Shown here piece by piece: positions 7,680 through 14,186 of a DNA stretch of 21,494 nt (within the stretch, counting starts at the first letter, position 1; every line of letters starts with the position of its first letter). The DNA comes from an uncultured Synergistaceae bacterium (lineage in GTDB: Bacteria; Synergistota; Synergistia; Synergistales; Aminobacteriaceae): the NCBI GenBank assembly GCA_937870605.1, contig CALMZW010000140.1:1-21494 (forward strand). Direction: 5' to 3'. The notes under the pieces are model-generated. The model saw only the letters and a list, made by a program, of their open reading frames with translations. It had not been told where the DNA came from and ran no database searches. A program made the translations under genes and the position numbers.

Positions 7680-8786
7680 CTATATGTCCGTCTTCTCGCA
7701 CCCGGTCGCGGGAAGCGTCCCGAGCCCGAGTTCCGAGGCGAACCCTTCGAGCATGGAGTACGTCGCATCGTCGAGTTCGACGCCGTCCTTGAGCGCCTTC
7801 GCCCTGCGGAGCGTTTCCTTCTCGCCGTGCGTGTAGACCCGCCCGCCCTCCTCGCTCGGCGAGGAGGCGCGCAACGCGCGGAGAACATCGCCGACCCTGC
7901 GGCGGACATCCCGTTCGTCTCCGAAGAGGTCCAGCCGGAATGCCGAGAAGAAGTGCCCGACGTTCGCGTCCTGCGTCTGGAAGACGTCCCGCGTCCACGG
8001 GCCGTGGGCGAGCGGACCGCAGAGCATGTCCACGAGCAGCGCGAGACCGTATCCCTTGTGTCCGCTCATGATTTCGGTCGCGCCGCCGAGGAAGACGAGC
8101 CCTCCGTGCGTTCCGGTCGGATCGGCGAGGATCGACGTCGCTTCGGCGGGATCCGTCACGGAGCCGCCGTTCTCGTCGACGAACCATCCCTCGGGAAGCG
8201 GAAGGCCGCGCCGCTTGTACACGCCGAGTTTTCCGCGCGGCGCCGTCGTCGTCGCCATATCCAGCAGGAAGGGCAGCCCCTCGTCGGAGGGCAGGCCGAA
8301 CGCGATGGGGTTCGTCCCGAGCAGGCGCTCGCATCCGAGCGTCGGGACGGCGCAGCGGATCGTGTTCGTGAACGCGCTTCCGCCGAAGCCCTCCTTCACG
8401 GCCATTTCGGCCCAGAGCCCCGCCATGCCGAAGTGGTTCGAGTTTCGCACGGAGGCGTAGCACGTTCCGTGCTCCCGCGTCTTGTCGAGCACCCGGTCCA
8501 TCGTGAATTCCGCGATGTGCGCTCCGACCCCGTAGTGTCCGTCGACGACGATGGAAACCGGCGTCTCGTGGACAATTTCCGGTTCGGCGTTCACGTTCAC
8601 GTGTCCCTGTTCCATCTCGTTCCGGTAGACTTTGATCCGGGTCACGCCGTGGGAGGAAACGCCCCTGGCGTCCGCCTCGGTCAGAACCCAGGCCGTGATC
8701 TTCGCCTTGTGCGCCGGGTAGCCGATTCGTTCGAGAATCTCCTGCGTTCGCGCGAGCAACCGTTCATATTCCACTCTGTGGTACAT
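7680..8786 (-). CDS. LDH2/MDH2 family NAD(P)-dependent 2-hydroxyacid (malate/L-lactate type) dehydrogenase
   Basis: Predicted 368-aa cytosolic oxidoreductase of the LDH2/MDH2 oxidoreductase family, which includes YiaK, AllD, ComC and YlbC and interconverts 2-hydroxy and 2-oxo acids. Family motifs are ADARGVSSHG (His 46), VRNSNHFGMAGLW (His 118), CERLLGTNPIAFGLP, LDMATTTAPRGK and GHKGYGLALLVDML. The ATG at 8786 has a strong GGAGGTGA site seven bases upstream; in-frame sequence further upstream is not protein-like. It is the first gene of the operon, followed by larA and a TRAP carrier, so it likely acts on the imported acid. Within this family YiaK is known to sit beside a TRAP carrier (YiaMNO), but the presence of LarA points to another substrate. 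Confidence 0.9.
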   Translation of the reverse strand: MYHRVEYERLLARTQEILERIGYPAHKAKITAWVLTEADARGVSSHGVTRIKVYRNEMEQGHVNVNAEPEIVHETPVSIVVDGHYGVGAHIAEFTMDRVLDKTREHGTCYASVRNSNHFGMAGLWAEMAVKEGFGGSAFTNTIRCAVPTLGCERLLGTNPIAFGLPSDEGLPFLLDMATTTAPRGKLGVYKRRGLPLPEGWFVDENGGSVTDPAEATSILADPTGTHGGLVFLGGATEIMSGHKGYGLALLVDMLCGPLAHGPWTRDVFQTQDANVGHFFSAFRLDLFGDERDVRRRVGDVLRALRASSPSEEGGRVYTHGEKETLRRAKALKDGVELDDATYSMLEGFASELGLGTLPATGCEKTDI

Positions 8787-8814
8787 AATTCCGTCACCTC
8801 CATATCGTAAACGT

Positions 8815-8843
8815 ATCCTACCATAAAGGACCGGGAACTTCCC
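8815..8843 (-). promoter_or_regulatory. Candidate promoter of the LDH2-larA-TRAP operon with overlapping palindrome
   Basis: On the minus strand an extended -10 (TGGTAGGAT, hexamer at 8815-8820) sits about 25 bp before the gene start, but the -35 is weak. An 11-bp palindrome GGGAACTTCCC (8833-8843) overlaps the -35 position and could be an operator. No regulator gene for it is seen nearby. Confidence 0.35.
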
Positions 8844-8892
8844 TGCCCCCGAACGACATGCGAACGGCCGGCGCATCTTGCGTAACGGAGAG

Positions 8893-8921
8893 ACGACAAA
8901 CCGGGCGAAAAACGATACAAT
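8893..8921 (+). promoter_or_regulatory. Candidate sigma-70-type promoter for the SSB-like gene pair
   Basis: A -10 hexamer TACAAT (8916-8921, 5 of 6 consensus bases) follows ACGACA (8893-8898, 4 of 6) with a 17-bp spacer. It points toward the gene at 9017 and would give a leader of about 90 nt. Confidence 0.5.
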
Positions 8922-9016
8922 AGCGTCAGGAAACGTAAAGCCGCAGCGTCACAGAATAATCGGCGATCGGCCGAACGGAGTGCAGAAAGAACACACCGCG
9001 AGGAGTTGATGCGCAG

Positions 9017-9319
9017 ATGTTGACGGAGAACACCGTTACGGTGTCAGGCGCCCTCCACCTGATCCACGGGCAGATGATCCGGGAGAGCAAATCGGGGCGG
9101 TACGCATGCTTTTCGGTGCGCCAGGATACCCCGACGAACGACGGCGGCATACGGAAAGATTTCCTGCTGGTCCGTTCCTTCGACCCCGGAATCCAGGCCT
9201 GGATCCAGGAACAGGCGGAGGGCACGACGGTTCGCGTCACCGGGGCCGTACGGTCATCTCTCGGAAGCGGAGAGATGTACATTCGGGCCGAGAAGGTCGA
9301 AACGCTGAACGGGTCCTGA
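9017..9319 (+). CDS. Short single-stranded-DNA-binding-protein-like OB-fold protein, copy 1
   Basis: Predicted 100-aa protein without signal peptide or membrane segment. The beta-strand pattern resembles the core of bacterial SSB: VTVSGALH, then YACFSVRQD, KDFLLVRSF, TVRVTGAVRSS and EMYIRAEKVE, which would fold as one OB domain. It lacks the flexible Gly/Pro/Gln-rich linker and acidic DDDIPF-like tail of housekeeping SSB, and is nearer in size to PriB. Binding of single-stranded DNA or RNA is therefore an inference from the pattern. The ATG at 9017 has GAGGAG 11 bases upstream. A paralogue, about half identical, follows 215 bp downstream on the same strand. Confidence 0.75.
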   Translation: MLTENTVTVSGALHLIHGQMIRESKSGRYACFSVRQDTPTNDGGIRKDFLLVRSFDPGIQAWIQEQAEGTTVRVTGAVRSSLGSGEMYIRAEKVETLNGS

Positions 9320-9534
9320 TTTCGCCGGAACAGAAAACATCGGGCGCACCCGGCGGTCCGTCCGGATTTCGGCGCGTCGCGCCGAAGCAAATGTTTCGTG
9401 TGTTCCCGATCGGATTCGTCCGGTCGGATTCTTTTGAAGCGATCCAAGGAAGACGTCGAAAGCGAAAGACAGGCGACAAGCGGGATGCTGTGGCGTCGGT
9501 CGCTTTTTGTGTCTCGAATAAGGAGTGACCGGTC
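9320..9534 (+). other. Gap between the two SSB-like genes
   Basis: No gene is supported in this 215-bp stretch. It holds a short hairpin (TTCGGCGC at 9368-9375 pairing with GCGCCGAA at 9379-9386) without a T run, and a direct repeat TCGGATTC at 9410-9417 and 9424-9431 with a 14-bp period. No clear promoter was found, so the second copy may be cotranscribed with the first or have its own weak promoter here. Confidence 0.35.
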
Positions 9535-9831
9535 ATGAAGTGGGAGAATCAGGTTCATATTTCCGGAACATTGCACAAGGTTCGCGAGGACGAGGGCCGG
9601 ACCCGTTTCGGCGCCTACAGGGCCTTCACGGTCCGGCAGGATACATCCGAAGAGGACGGAACGGTCCGGAAGGACTTCCTGCTGGTCCGGGCCTACGAAC
9701 AGGAGATCAAGGACCTGATCGTCGGGGCGAACGAAGGGGATCCGATCGTCGTTGACGGGGAGATGCGTTCCTCGTCGGGAAGCGGCGCGATGTACATCCT
9801 TGCGCGACGGGTCGAAACGAAGGCGTCATAA
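9535..9831 (+). CDS. Short single-stranded-DNA-binding-protein-like OB-fold protein, copy 2
   Basis: Predicted 98-aa paralogue of the upstream gene, with a comparable strand pattern (VHISGTLH, YRAFTVRQD, KDFLLVRAY, PIVVDGEMRSS, AMYILARRVE). The best conserved blocks between the copies are VRQDT, RKDFLLVR and RSS-GSG-MYI-A-VET, while the segment between RKDFLLVR and the RSS block and the first loop have diverged. No acidic SSB tail is present. The ATG at 9535 follows AAGGAG (9520-9525) at a good distance. A strong terminator lies six bases after the stop. Nucleic-acid binding is inferred, not shown. Confidence 0.78.
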   Translation: MKWENQVHISGTLHKVREDEGRTRFGAYRAFTVRQDTSEEDGTVRKDFLLVRAYEQEIKDLIVGANEGDPIVVDGEMRSSSGSGAMYILARRVETKAS

Positions 9832-9836
9832 AACGA

Positions 9837-9864
9837 CGAGGGGAGCCCCATGGGGCTCCCCTCG
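9837..9864. terminator. Perfect-palindrome terminator between convergent genes
   Basis: A 28-bp perfect palindrome (9837-9850 pairs with 9851-9864) is followed by ATCTTTTT on the plus strand and by TCGTTTT on the minus strand. It can therefore end both the SSB-like genes (+) and tpx (-). Confidence 0.88.
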
Positions 9865-9911
9865 ATCTTTTTCCGGCTCCCGATGCGGGGCCTTTCGGCC
9901 GCGTCGTTCCG

Positions 9912-10424
9912 CTACATCAGCGCTTCGAGGGCCTTGAGCGCCGCTTCGTAGTCGGGTTCCTCCGTCATTTCCGGAACGATCTGGACGTACCGGATCACGT
10001 TTTCGGGGTCGATGATGAACACCGACCGCGCGAGAAGGCGAAGTTCCTTCATGAGCACGCCGTAGGCCGTTCCGAACGAGGCCTCGCGGTGATCGGAGAG
10101 CGCCATGGCCTTGTCGATGCCCGCTGTGGCGCAGAAGCGCTTGATCGCGAAGGGCAGATCCATGCTCACGTTGAGGACGGCCACGTCTTTCGGCTGTTTC
10201 GCCGCATCCTCGTTGAACCAGTGGATCTGGAGGTCGCAGACCGGCGTATCGAGAGACGGGGTCACCGAGATGACCTTGAACTTCCCGGCGAAGTCCGCGA
10301 GCGTCTTCGGAGCGAGCCCCTGGTCGAGAAGGACGAAATCCGGCGCCTTGTCTCCCGCCTTGAGCGCCGGGCCGACCAGCGTCAGGGGGTTTCCGCGGAA
10401 TGTTACGACTCCTGTGCGTTCCAT
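9912..10424 (-). CDS. tpx: Thiol peroxidase, atypical 2-Cys peroxiredoxin
   Basis: Predicted 170-aa thioredoxin-fold peroxidase that reduces hydrogen peroxide and organic hydroperoxides, recycled by thioredoxin. Tpx features are the N-terminal MERTGVVTFRGNPLTLVG, the peroxidatic site TPSLDTPVCD (Cys 63) and the resolving Cys 98 in IKRFCATAGI. Length is close to the E. coli protein (168 aa). The ATG at 10424 follows GGAGGTGA. It lies 67 bp after nudC but has its own good promoter overlapping the nudC stop, so it can be expressed separately. Confidence 0.95.
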   Translation of the reverse strand: MERTGVVTFRGNPLTLVGPALKAGDKAPDFVLLDQGLAPKTLADFAGKFKVISVTPSLDTPVCDLQIHWFNEDAAKQPKDVAVLNVSMDLPFAIKRFCATAGIDKAMALSDHREASFGTAYGVLMKELRLLARSVFIIDPENVIRYVQIVPEMTEEPDYEAALKALEALM

Positions 10425-10465
10425 ACCTGTCACCTCCAAAAGATTGTGTCGCAATTCACGGGAAC

Positions 10466-10494
10466 AGTATAGCAGAAAATACCCCCCATGCCTA
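10466..10494 (-). promoter_or_regulatory. Promoter of tpx
   Basis: On the minus strand an extended -10 TGCTATACT (TATACT at 10466-10471, 5 of 6) is preceded by TAGGCA (10489-10494, 4 of 6) with a 17-bp spacer. It overlaps the stop codon of nudC and lies about 42 bp from the tpx start. Confidence 0.6.
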
Positions 10495-11286
10495 TATGTT
10501 TCCGCCGGCTCGTCCTCGAATATCCGCGAACGCGGCGTCGATCAGACGGCGCGATATGCTTCCGTGCGGAGGGATGTCCGGGTGCGAATCCGGACCGTAC
10601 CAGCCCGCCTCGACGATCTCCTGTCCGTCCGGGCGGATTTCTCCGGATGCCCACGTCGCCCGGAAGCCGATCATCAGCGAGTGCGGAAAGGGCCACGGCT
10701 GACTTGCGACGTACGCGACATCCCTGACTTCAATGGAGACCTCTTCGCGGATTTCGCGGACGACGGTTTCCTCGAGCGTCTCGCCGGCTTCGACGAACCC
10801 CGCGATGACGCTGTGCCGCCCTGTCGGGAAGCCTGCGTTCCGGGCGAGCAGAATCGTGTCGCCCTTCATGATCGCGACGATGACGACCGGATTGATGATC
10901 GGGTAGCTCACGAAGCCGCACGAGGGGCATTGCTTGGCGCGGTCGGTCGCGTGGGTTCCCGTCGTCGCGCCGCAGCGGCTGCAATAGCGCGTCGTCCGTT
11001 CCCCTTCCCTGAGCTGGTACGCGTGCCCCGCACGGACGAACCACTCGTCGCCGAATGTCCCCCAGGTTCCGCGCAGGGTGGAAAAAGTCATTCCCTCCGG
11101 CGCGGGCGTCTCGGGCGCGACCTCGAACCATCGGCAGGCGTCGCGTCCCTTCGTGAAACACCCCTCGCGAATGATGTCCGGAAATGTCCGCCGGATGGTT
11201 TCCCCGGAGACCGGAGCTTCCGGGAGGGAGGGCAGAAGGACGTCGTTCCCCCGGAAGACGAAACATGGTTCGTTGGCGCTGTTCAA
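10492..11286 (-). CDS. nudC: NAD+ diphosphatase / NADH pyrophosphatase (Nudix family)
   Basis: Predicted 264-aa cytosolic Nudix hydrolase that cleaves NAD(H) to NMN(H) and AMP; the E. coli enzyme also removes NAD caps from RNA. Order of parts: N-terminal domain, a zinc ribbon (Cys 102, 105, 120, 123 in CSRCG and CPSCG), then the Nudix box from Gly 163 to Glu 182 (GFVEAGE followed by REIREE), and the NudC-specific SQPWPFP at 195-201. The residue after the box is V-S-I, where Gly is usual. The start is TTG at 11286, supported by AGGTGA six bases upstream and no other suitable codon. A TATAAAAT box at 11323-11330 may be its -10. Confidence 0.93.
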   Translation of the reverse strand: MNSANEPCFVFRGNDVLLPSLPEAPVSGETIRRTFPDIIREGCFTKGRDACRWFEVAPETPAPEGMTFSTLRGTWGTFGDEWFVRAGHAYQLREGERTTRYCSRCGATTGTHATDRAKQCPSCGFVSYPIINPVVIVAIMKGDTILLARNAGFPTGRHSVIAGFVEAGETLEETVVREIREEVSIEVRDVAYVASQPWPFPHSLMIGFRATWASGEIRPDGQEIVEAGWYGPDSHPDIPPHGSISRRLIDAAFADIRGRAGGNI

Positions 11287-11376
11287 ATGCGGTCACCTGC
11301 TTTCTCGTATCCGTCCGGAAGTATTTTATACCGAAGCGGGGCGGGATGGGGGGAAAAACGACATGCGGTTTTGATC

Positions 11377-11406
11377 GCGACATTTCCTGATAATTCGTTT
11401 TATAAT
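11377..11406 (+). promoter_or_regulatory. Promoter of the xylose-type ABC operon
   Basis: A perfect TATAAT (11401-11406) is preceded by GCGACA (11377-11382, 4 of 6) with an 18-bp spacer. It points to the sugar-binding protein gene and would give a leader of about 130 nt. Confidence 0.6.
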
Positions 11407-11412
11407 GAAAAT

Positions 11413-11541
11413 ATCTCGCGCCGGGAAGAAAGCGACCTCCCGGACGCGAATGCGATGATGCGGATATCGGCGATTTCGGGAACCTCCTCCGGCCTTCCGC
11501 CGGAGGAGGACGTCTGTCCGGACTGGGAAGGAGAGGGTGTC
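11413..11541 (+). promoter_or_regulatory. Structured 5' leader of the sugar ABC operon
   Basis: This untranslated leader holds two G/C-rich inverted repeats. The first pairs CGCGCCGGGA (11417-11426) with TCCCGG-A-CGCG (11438-11448, one bulge) right after the probable transcription start. The second is an 11-bp perfect stem (11483-11493 with 11499-11509, 5-nt loop) ending about 20 nt before the ribosome-binding site. Neither is followed by a T run. They may be operators or RNA control elements; I recognise no known riboswitch. Confidence 0.45.
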
Positions 11542-12579
11542 GTGAAGCGCATCGTGATGGTTCTGATTGCGTCGTTGCTTGTCCCGTGTCTGTTTTCGCC
11601 CGCTTTCGGAGCGGGAGACCTGAAGGTGGGATTCATCCTCAAGACCATGCAGGAGGAGCGATACCAGAAGGACAAGGCCGATTTCATCGCGAAGGCGAAG
11701 GAACTCGGGGCCGAGACGATCTTCGATTCCTGCAACAACAACGAACAGGACCAGCTCGCCAAGTTCGAGAACATGCTTTCGCGGGGCGCGAAGGTCATCG
11801 TCCTGCAGCCCGTGAACACGGGGACGGCCGGGGCGATGGTGAAGATGGCCAACCGTGAGGGCGTCCGGGTCGTCGGCTACGACTCCATGCTCGTGAACGG
11901 TCCGCTCGATCTCATGGTCATGCAGGACTCGTGGGCCGTCGGCAAGCTCCAGGGCGAGGCGATGCTCGAATGGATCCGGGCGAAAAAGGGGAAGGTGGAG
12001 GGCACGGTCGCCCTGATCATGGGGCAGCCGGGCGACTCGAACGCGATTGCGATGTCCTCCGGCGCGCTCGAAATCATCAAGGCGAACCCGGGGCTCGAAC
12101 TCGTGACGCAGCAGTTCCACGAGGGGTGGGCGCCGGACAGGGCGATGGCGACCGCGCAGAATGTCCTCACGAAGACGAAGAACTCCGTGGATGCGTTCAT
12201 CTGCAACAACAGCGGGATGGCGCGGGGCGTCGTCGCCGCGCTGAAGGAACAGGGACTCGACGACGCGACGAAGGTCTTCGTCGCGGGATCGGACGCCGAC
12301 CTTGTGAACATCCAGTACGTCGCGCAGGGCAAGCAGGCCGTCGAGATCTGGAAGAAGATCCGGCCGCTCGCCGAAAGGGCCGCGGAGACGGCCGTCCTGC
12401 TCGCGAAAAATCCGGACAAGAAGGTCACGGATATCGTGAAACCGGACAAGACGGTCAACAACGGGTCGGTCGACGTCCCCACGATCGTGACGGAAGTTGT
12501 CCCGATCACGAAGGCGAATCTCGATTCGACGATCATCGCCGAGGGCTTCTACACGAAGGAACAGGTCTACGGCAAATAG
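11542..12579 (+). CDS. xylF: Xylose-type sugar ABC transporter substrate-binding protein
   Basis: Predicted 345-aa periplasmic sugar receptor of the type-I (ribose/xylose) binding-protein fold. A Sec signal peptide spans about residues 1-23 (KRIVMVLIASLLVPCLFSP), with the mature part starting near GDLKVGFIL. XylF-like blocks include KTMQEERYQKDKADF, CNNNEQDQLAKFENMLSRGA, VVGYDSML, VDAFICNNSGMARG and VFVAGSDADLVNIQYVAQGKQ. The GTG at 11542 has AGGAG eight bases upstream; the frame is open far upstream but only as a shadow of nudC. It is the first gene of an operon with ATPase, permease and ROK kinase. Xylose is the best guess for the ligand, but allose, ribose or another sugar cannot be excluded. 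Confidence 0.88.
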   Translation: MKRIVMVLIASLLVPCLFSPAFGAGDLKVGFILKTMQEERYQKDKADFIAKAKELGAETIFDSCNNNEQDQLAKFENMLSRGAKVIVLQPVNTGTAGAMVKMANREGVRVVGYDSMLVNGPLDLMVMQDSWAVGKLQGEAMLEWIRAKKGKVEGTVALIMGQPGDSNAIAMSSGALEIIKANPGLELVTQQFHEGWAPDRAMATAQNVLTKTKNSVDAFICNNSGMARGVVAALKEQGLDDATKVFVAGSDADLVNIQYVAQGKQAVEIWKKIRPLAERAAETAVLLAKNPDKKVTDIVKPDKTVNNGSVDVPTIVTEVVPITKANLDSTIIAEGFYTKEQVYGK

Positions 12580-12587
12580 CGCGGCGC

Positions 12588-12614
12588 GGGGGGCCGTCCG
12601 CAGGGCGGCCTCCC
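12588..12614 (+). other. Intercistronic RNA hairpin after xylF
   Basis: A 12-bp stem with two G-U pairs (12588-12599 with 12603-12614) and a 3-nt loop sits between the binding-protein and ATPase genes, with no T run. Such hairpins after binding-protein genes commonly protect the upstream mRNA from 3' decay, giving more receptor than membrane parts. Confidence 0.55.
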
Positions 12615-12638
12615 GCATGTCGCGGAGGAGGGACGGAC

Positions 12639-14186
12639 ATGGGAGACGTTGTGCTCCGCATGGAACATATCACGAGGGACTTTCCCGGCGTCCGGGCGCT
12701 CGACGATGTGACGCTGGAAGCCCGTGCGGGGGAGGTTCTCATCCTCGCGGGCGAAAACGGCGCGGGCAAATCGACGCTGATGAAGGTGCTGAGCGGCGTC
12801 TGGCCCGCGTCGAGCTTTTCGGGGCGCATCCTGATCCGGGGCGAAGAACGCCGCTTCGCGTCGACGCACGACGCCGAGGCGGCCGGCGTCGCGATCATCC
12901 ATCAGGAACTCAATCTGATCCAGGATATGTCCGTCGGCGAGAACATCTTCCTCGACCGCTATTTCATGCGCTCCTTCGGGATCATCGACTGGGACCGCGT
13001 TCACATGGAAGCCGCGAAGATCCTCGAACGGCTCCGCATCGGAGGAATCGGGACGCGGGATCTCGTCCGGACGCTTTCGGTCGGCAAACAGCAGATGGTC
13101 GAGATCGCGAAGGCGCTGTCGCTCTCCGCGTCGATCCTCGTGCTCGACGAACCCACGAGCGCGCTGACCGACCGCGAAGCGGACGATCTCTTCCGGATCC
13201 TGCGCGCCCTTCGCGAACAGGGCGTCTGCATGATCTACATCTCGCACAAGCTCGACGAATTCGAGCGGATCGGCGACCGCGTCCAGGTGCTTCGTGACGG
13301 GAAGGCCGTCGGGGACGCGGAGGCGCTGTCCTCCGTCAGCCTCGACCGGATCATCGCGCGAATGGTCAACCGGGACATCCGGGAGAAGTACCCGAAGGAG
13401 CCCTTCGCGCCCGGCGAGGTCACGCTCGAGGTGCGCAACTTCGAGGTGGACCACCCGTTGCTCCGGAACGTGAAGAAAGTCTCCGGCGTCTCGTTCGACG
13501 CGCGAAAGGGAGAGATTCTCGGAATCGCGGGGCTCATGGGCGCGGGCCGGACGGAGCTCGTGACCGGGCTTTTCGGCGGGCTGCCGGGGGCGGCGCGCGG
13601 CGACGTGCGGATCGACGGGAAACCGGTCGCGATCCGTTCGCCGGAGGATGCGATCGCCGCGGGCATGGCGCTCGTCACGGAAGACCGCAAACTCCTCGGG
13701 CTCATCCTCGATTTTTCCATCCGGACGAACATCACGCTGAGTTCGCTGAAGGCCGTCTCGAACGCGCTCGGCGTGATCGACCCGATGAAAGACCGTGGGA
13801 TGGCGGAACGTTTCGTAACGGAACTCGGCGTCCGGACCCCGTCCGTCGAGGCGGCGGCCAATTCGCTGTCGGGCGGCAACCAGCAGAAGGTCGTCATCGC
13901 CAAGTGGCTCGCGACGGAATCGAAGATCCTGATCCTCGACGAACCGACGCGGGGCGTCGACGTCGGCGCGAAGGTCGAGATCTACCGGCTGATGAACGAT
14001 CTCGTCCGCCGGGGTGTGACCGTCATCATGATCTCGTCGGAACTGCCCGAGATCATGGGAATGAGCGACCGGATCCTCGTCATGTGCGAGGGGCGTCTCG
14101 TCGCCGAACTGAAGACGGCGGGCGCGACGAAGGAGGACGTCATGGACTACGCGACCGGAAATCGCACGCAGGAGGGATTCCGATGA
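12639..14186 (+). CDS. xylG: Xylose-type sugar ABC transporter ATP-binding protein (two ABC domains)
   Basis: Predicted 515-aa cytoplasmic ATPase with two ABC cassettes in one chain, as in XylG, RbsA and MglA. Cassette 1 has Walker A GENGAGKST (38-46), signature LSVGKQQ (146-152) and Walker B ILVLDEPTSALT. Cassette 2 has the degenerate P-loop GLMGAGRTE (298-306), usual for this family, then LSGGNQQ (410-416) and LILDEPTRGVDVG. The ATG at 12639 follows GGAGGAGGG. Its stop overlaps the permease start by four bases (ATGA). It powers import of the sugar captured by the upstream binding protein. Confidence 0.95.
   Translation: MGDVVLRMEHITRDFPGVRALDDVTLEARAGEVLILAGENGAGKSTLMKVLSGVWPASSFSGRILIRGEERRFASTHDAEAAGVAIIHQELNLIQDMSVGENIFLDRYFMRSFGIIDWDRVHMEAAKILERLRIGGIGTRDLVRTLSVGKQQMVEIAKALSLSASILVLDEPTSALTDREADDLFRILRALREQGVCMIYISHKLDEFERIGDRVQVLRDGKAVGDAEALSSVSLDRIIARMVNRDIREKYPKEPFAPGEVTLEVRNFEVDHPLLRNVKKVSGVSFDARKGEILGIAGLMGAGRTELVTGLFGGLPGAARGDVRIDGKPVAIRSPEDAIAAGMALVTEDRKLLGLILDFSIRTNITLSSLKAVSNALGVIDPMKDRGMAERFVTELGVRTPSVEAAANSLSGGNQQKVVIAKWLATESKILILDEPTRGVDVGAKVEIYRLMNDLVRRGVTVIMISSELPEIMGMSDRILVMCEGRLVAELKTAGATKEDVMDYATGNRTQEGFR

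Noticed and set aside
9237..9536. 99-codon minus-strand open frame between the SSB-like genes
   Set aside because: No ribosome-binding site and no domain-like pattern; it overlaps the end of the plus-strand gene.
8926..9576. 216-codon minus-strand open frame opposite the first SSB-like gene
   Set aside because: No recognisable domain and no good start signal; the plus strand encodes a paralogous pair with a shared conserved core, which supports that strand as coding.
10105..11541. N-terminal extension of the sugar-binding protein frame by some 480 codons
   Set aside because: It runs antisense through tpx and nudC. A signal peptide begins exactly at the GTG at 11542, with a ribosome-binding site.
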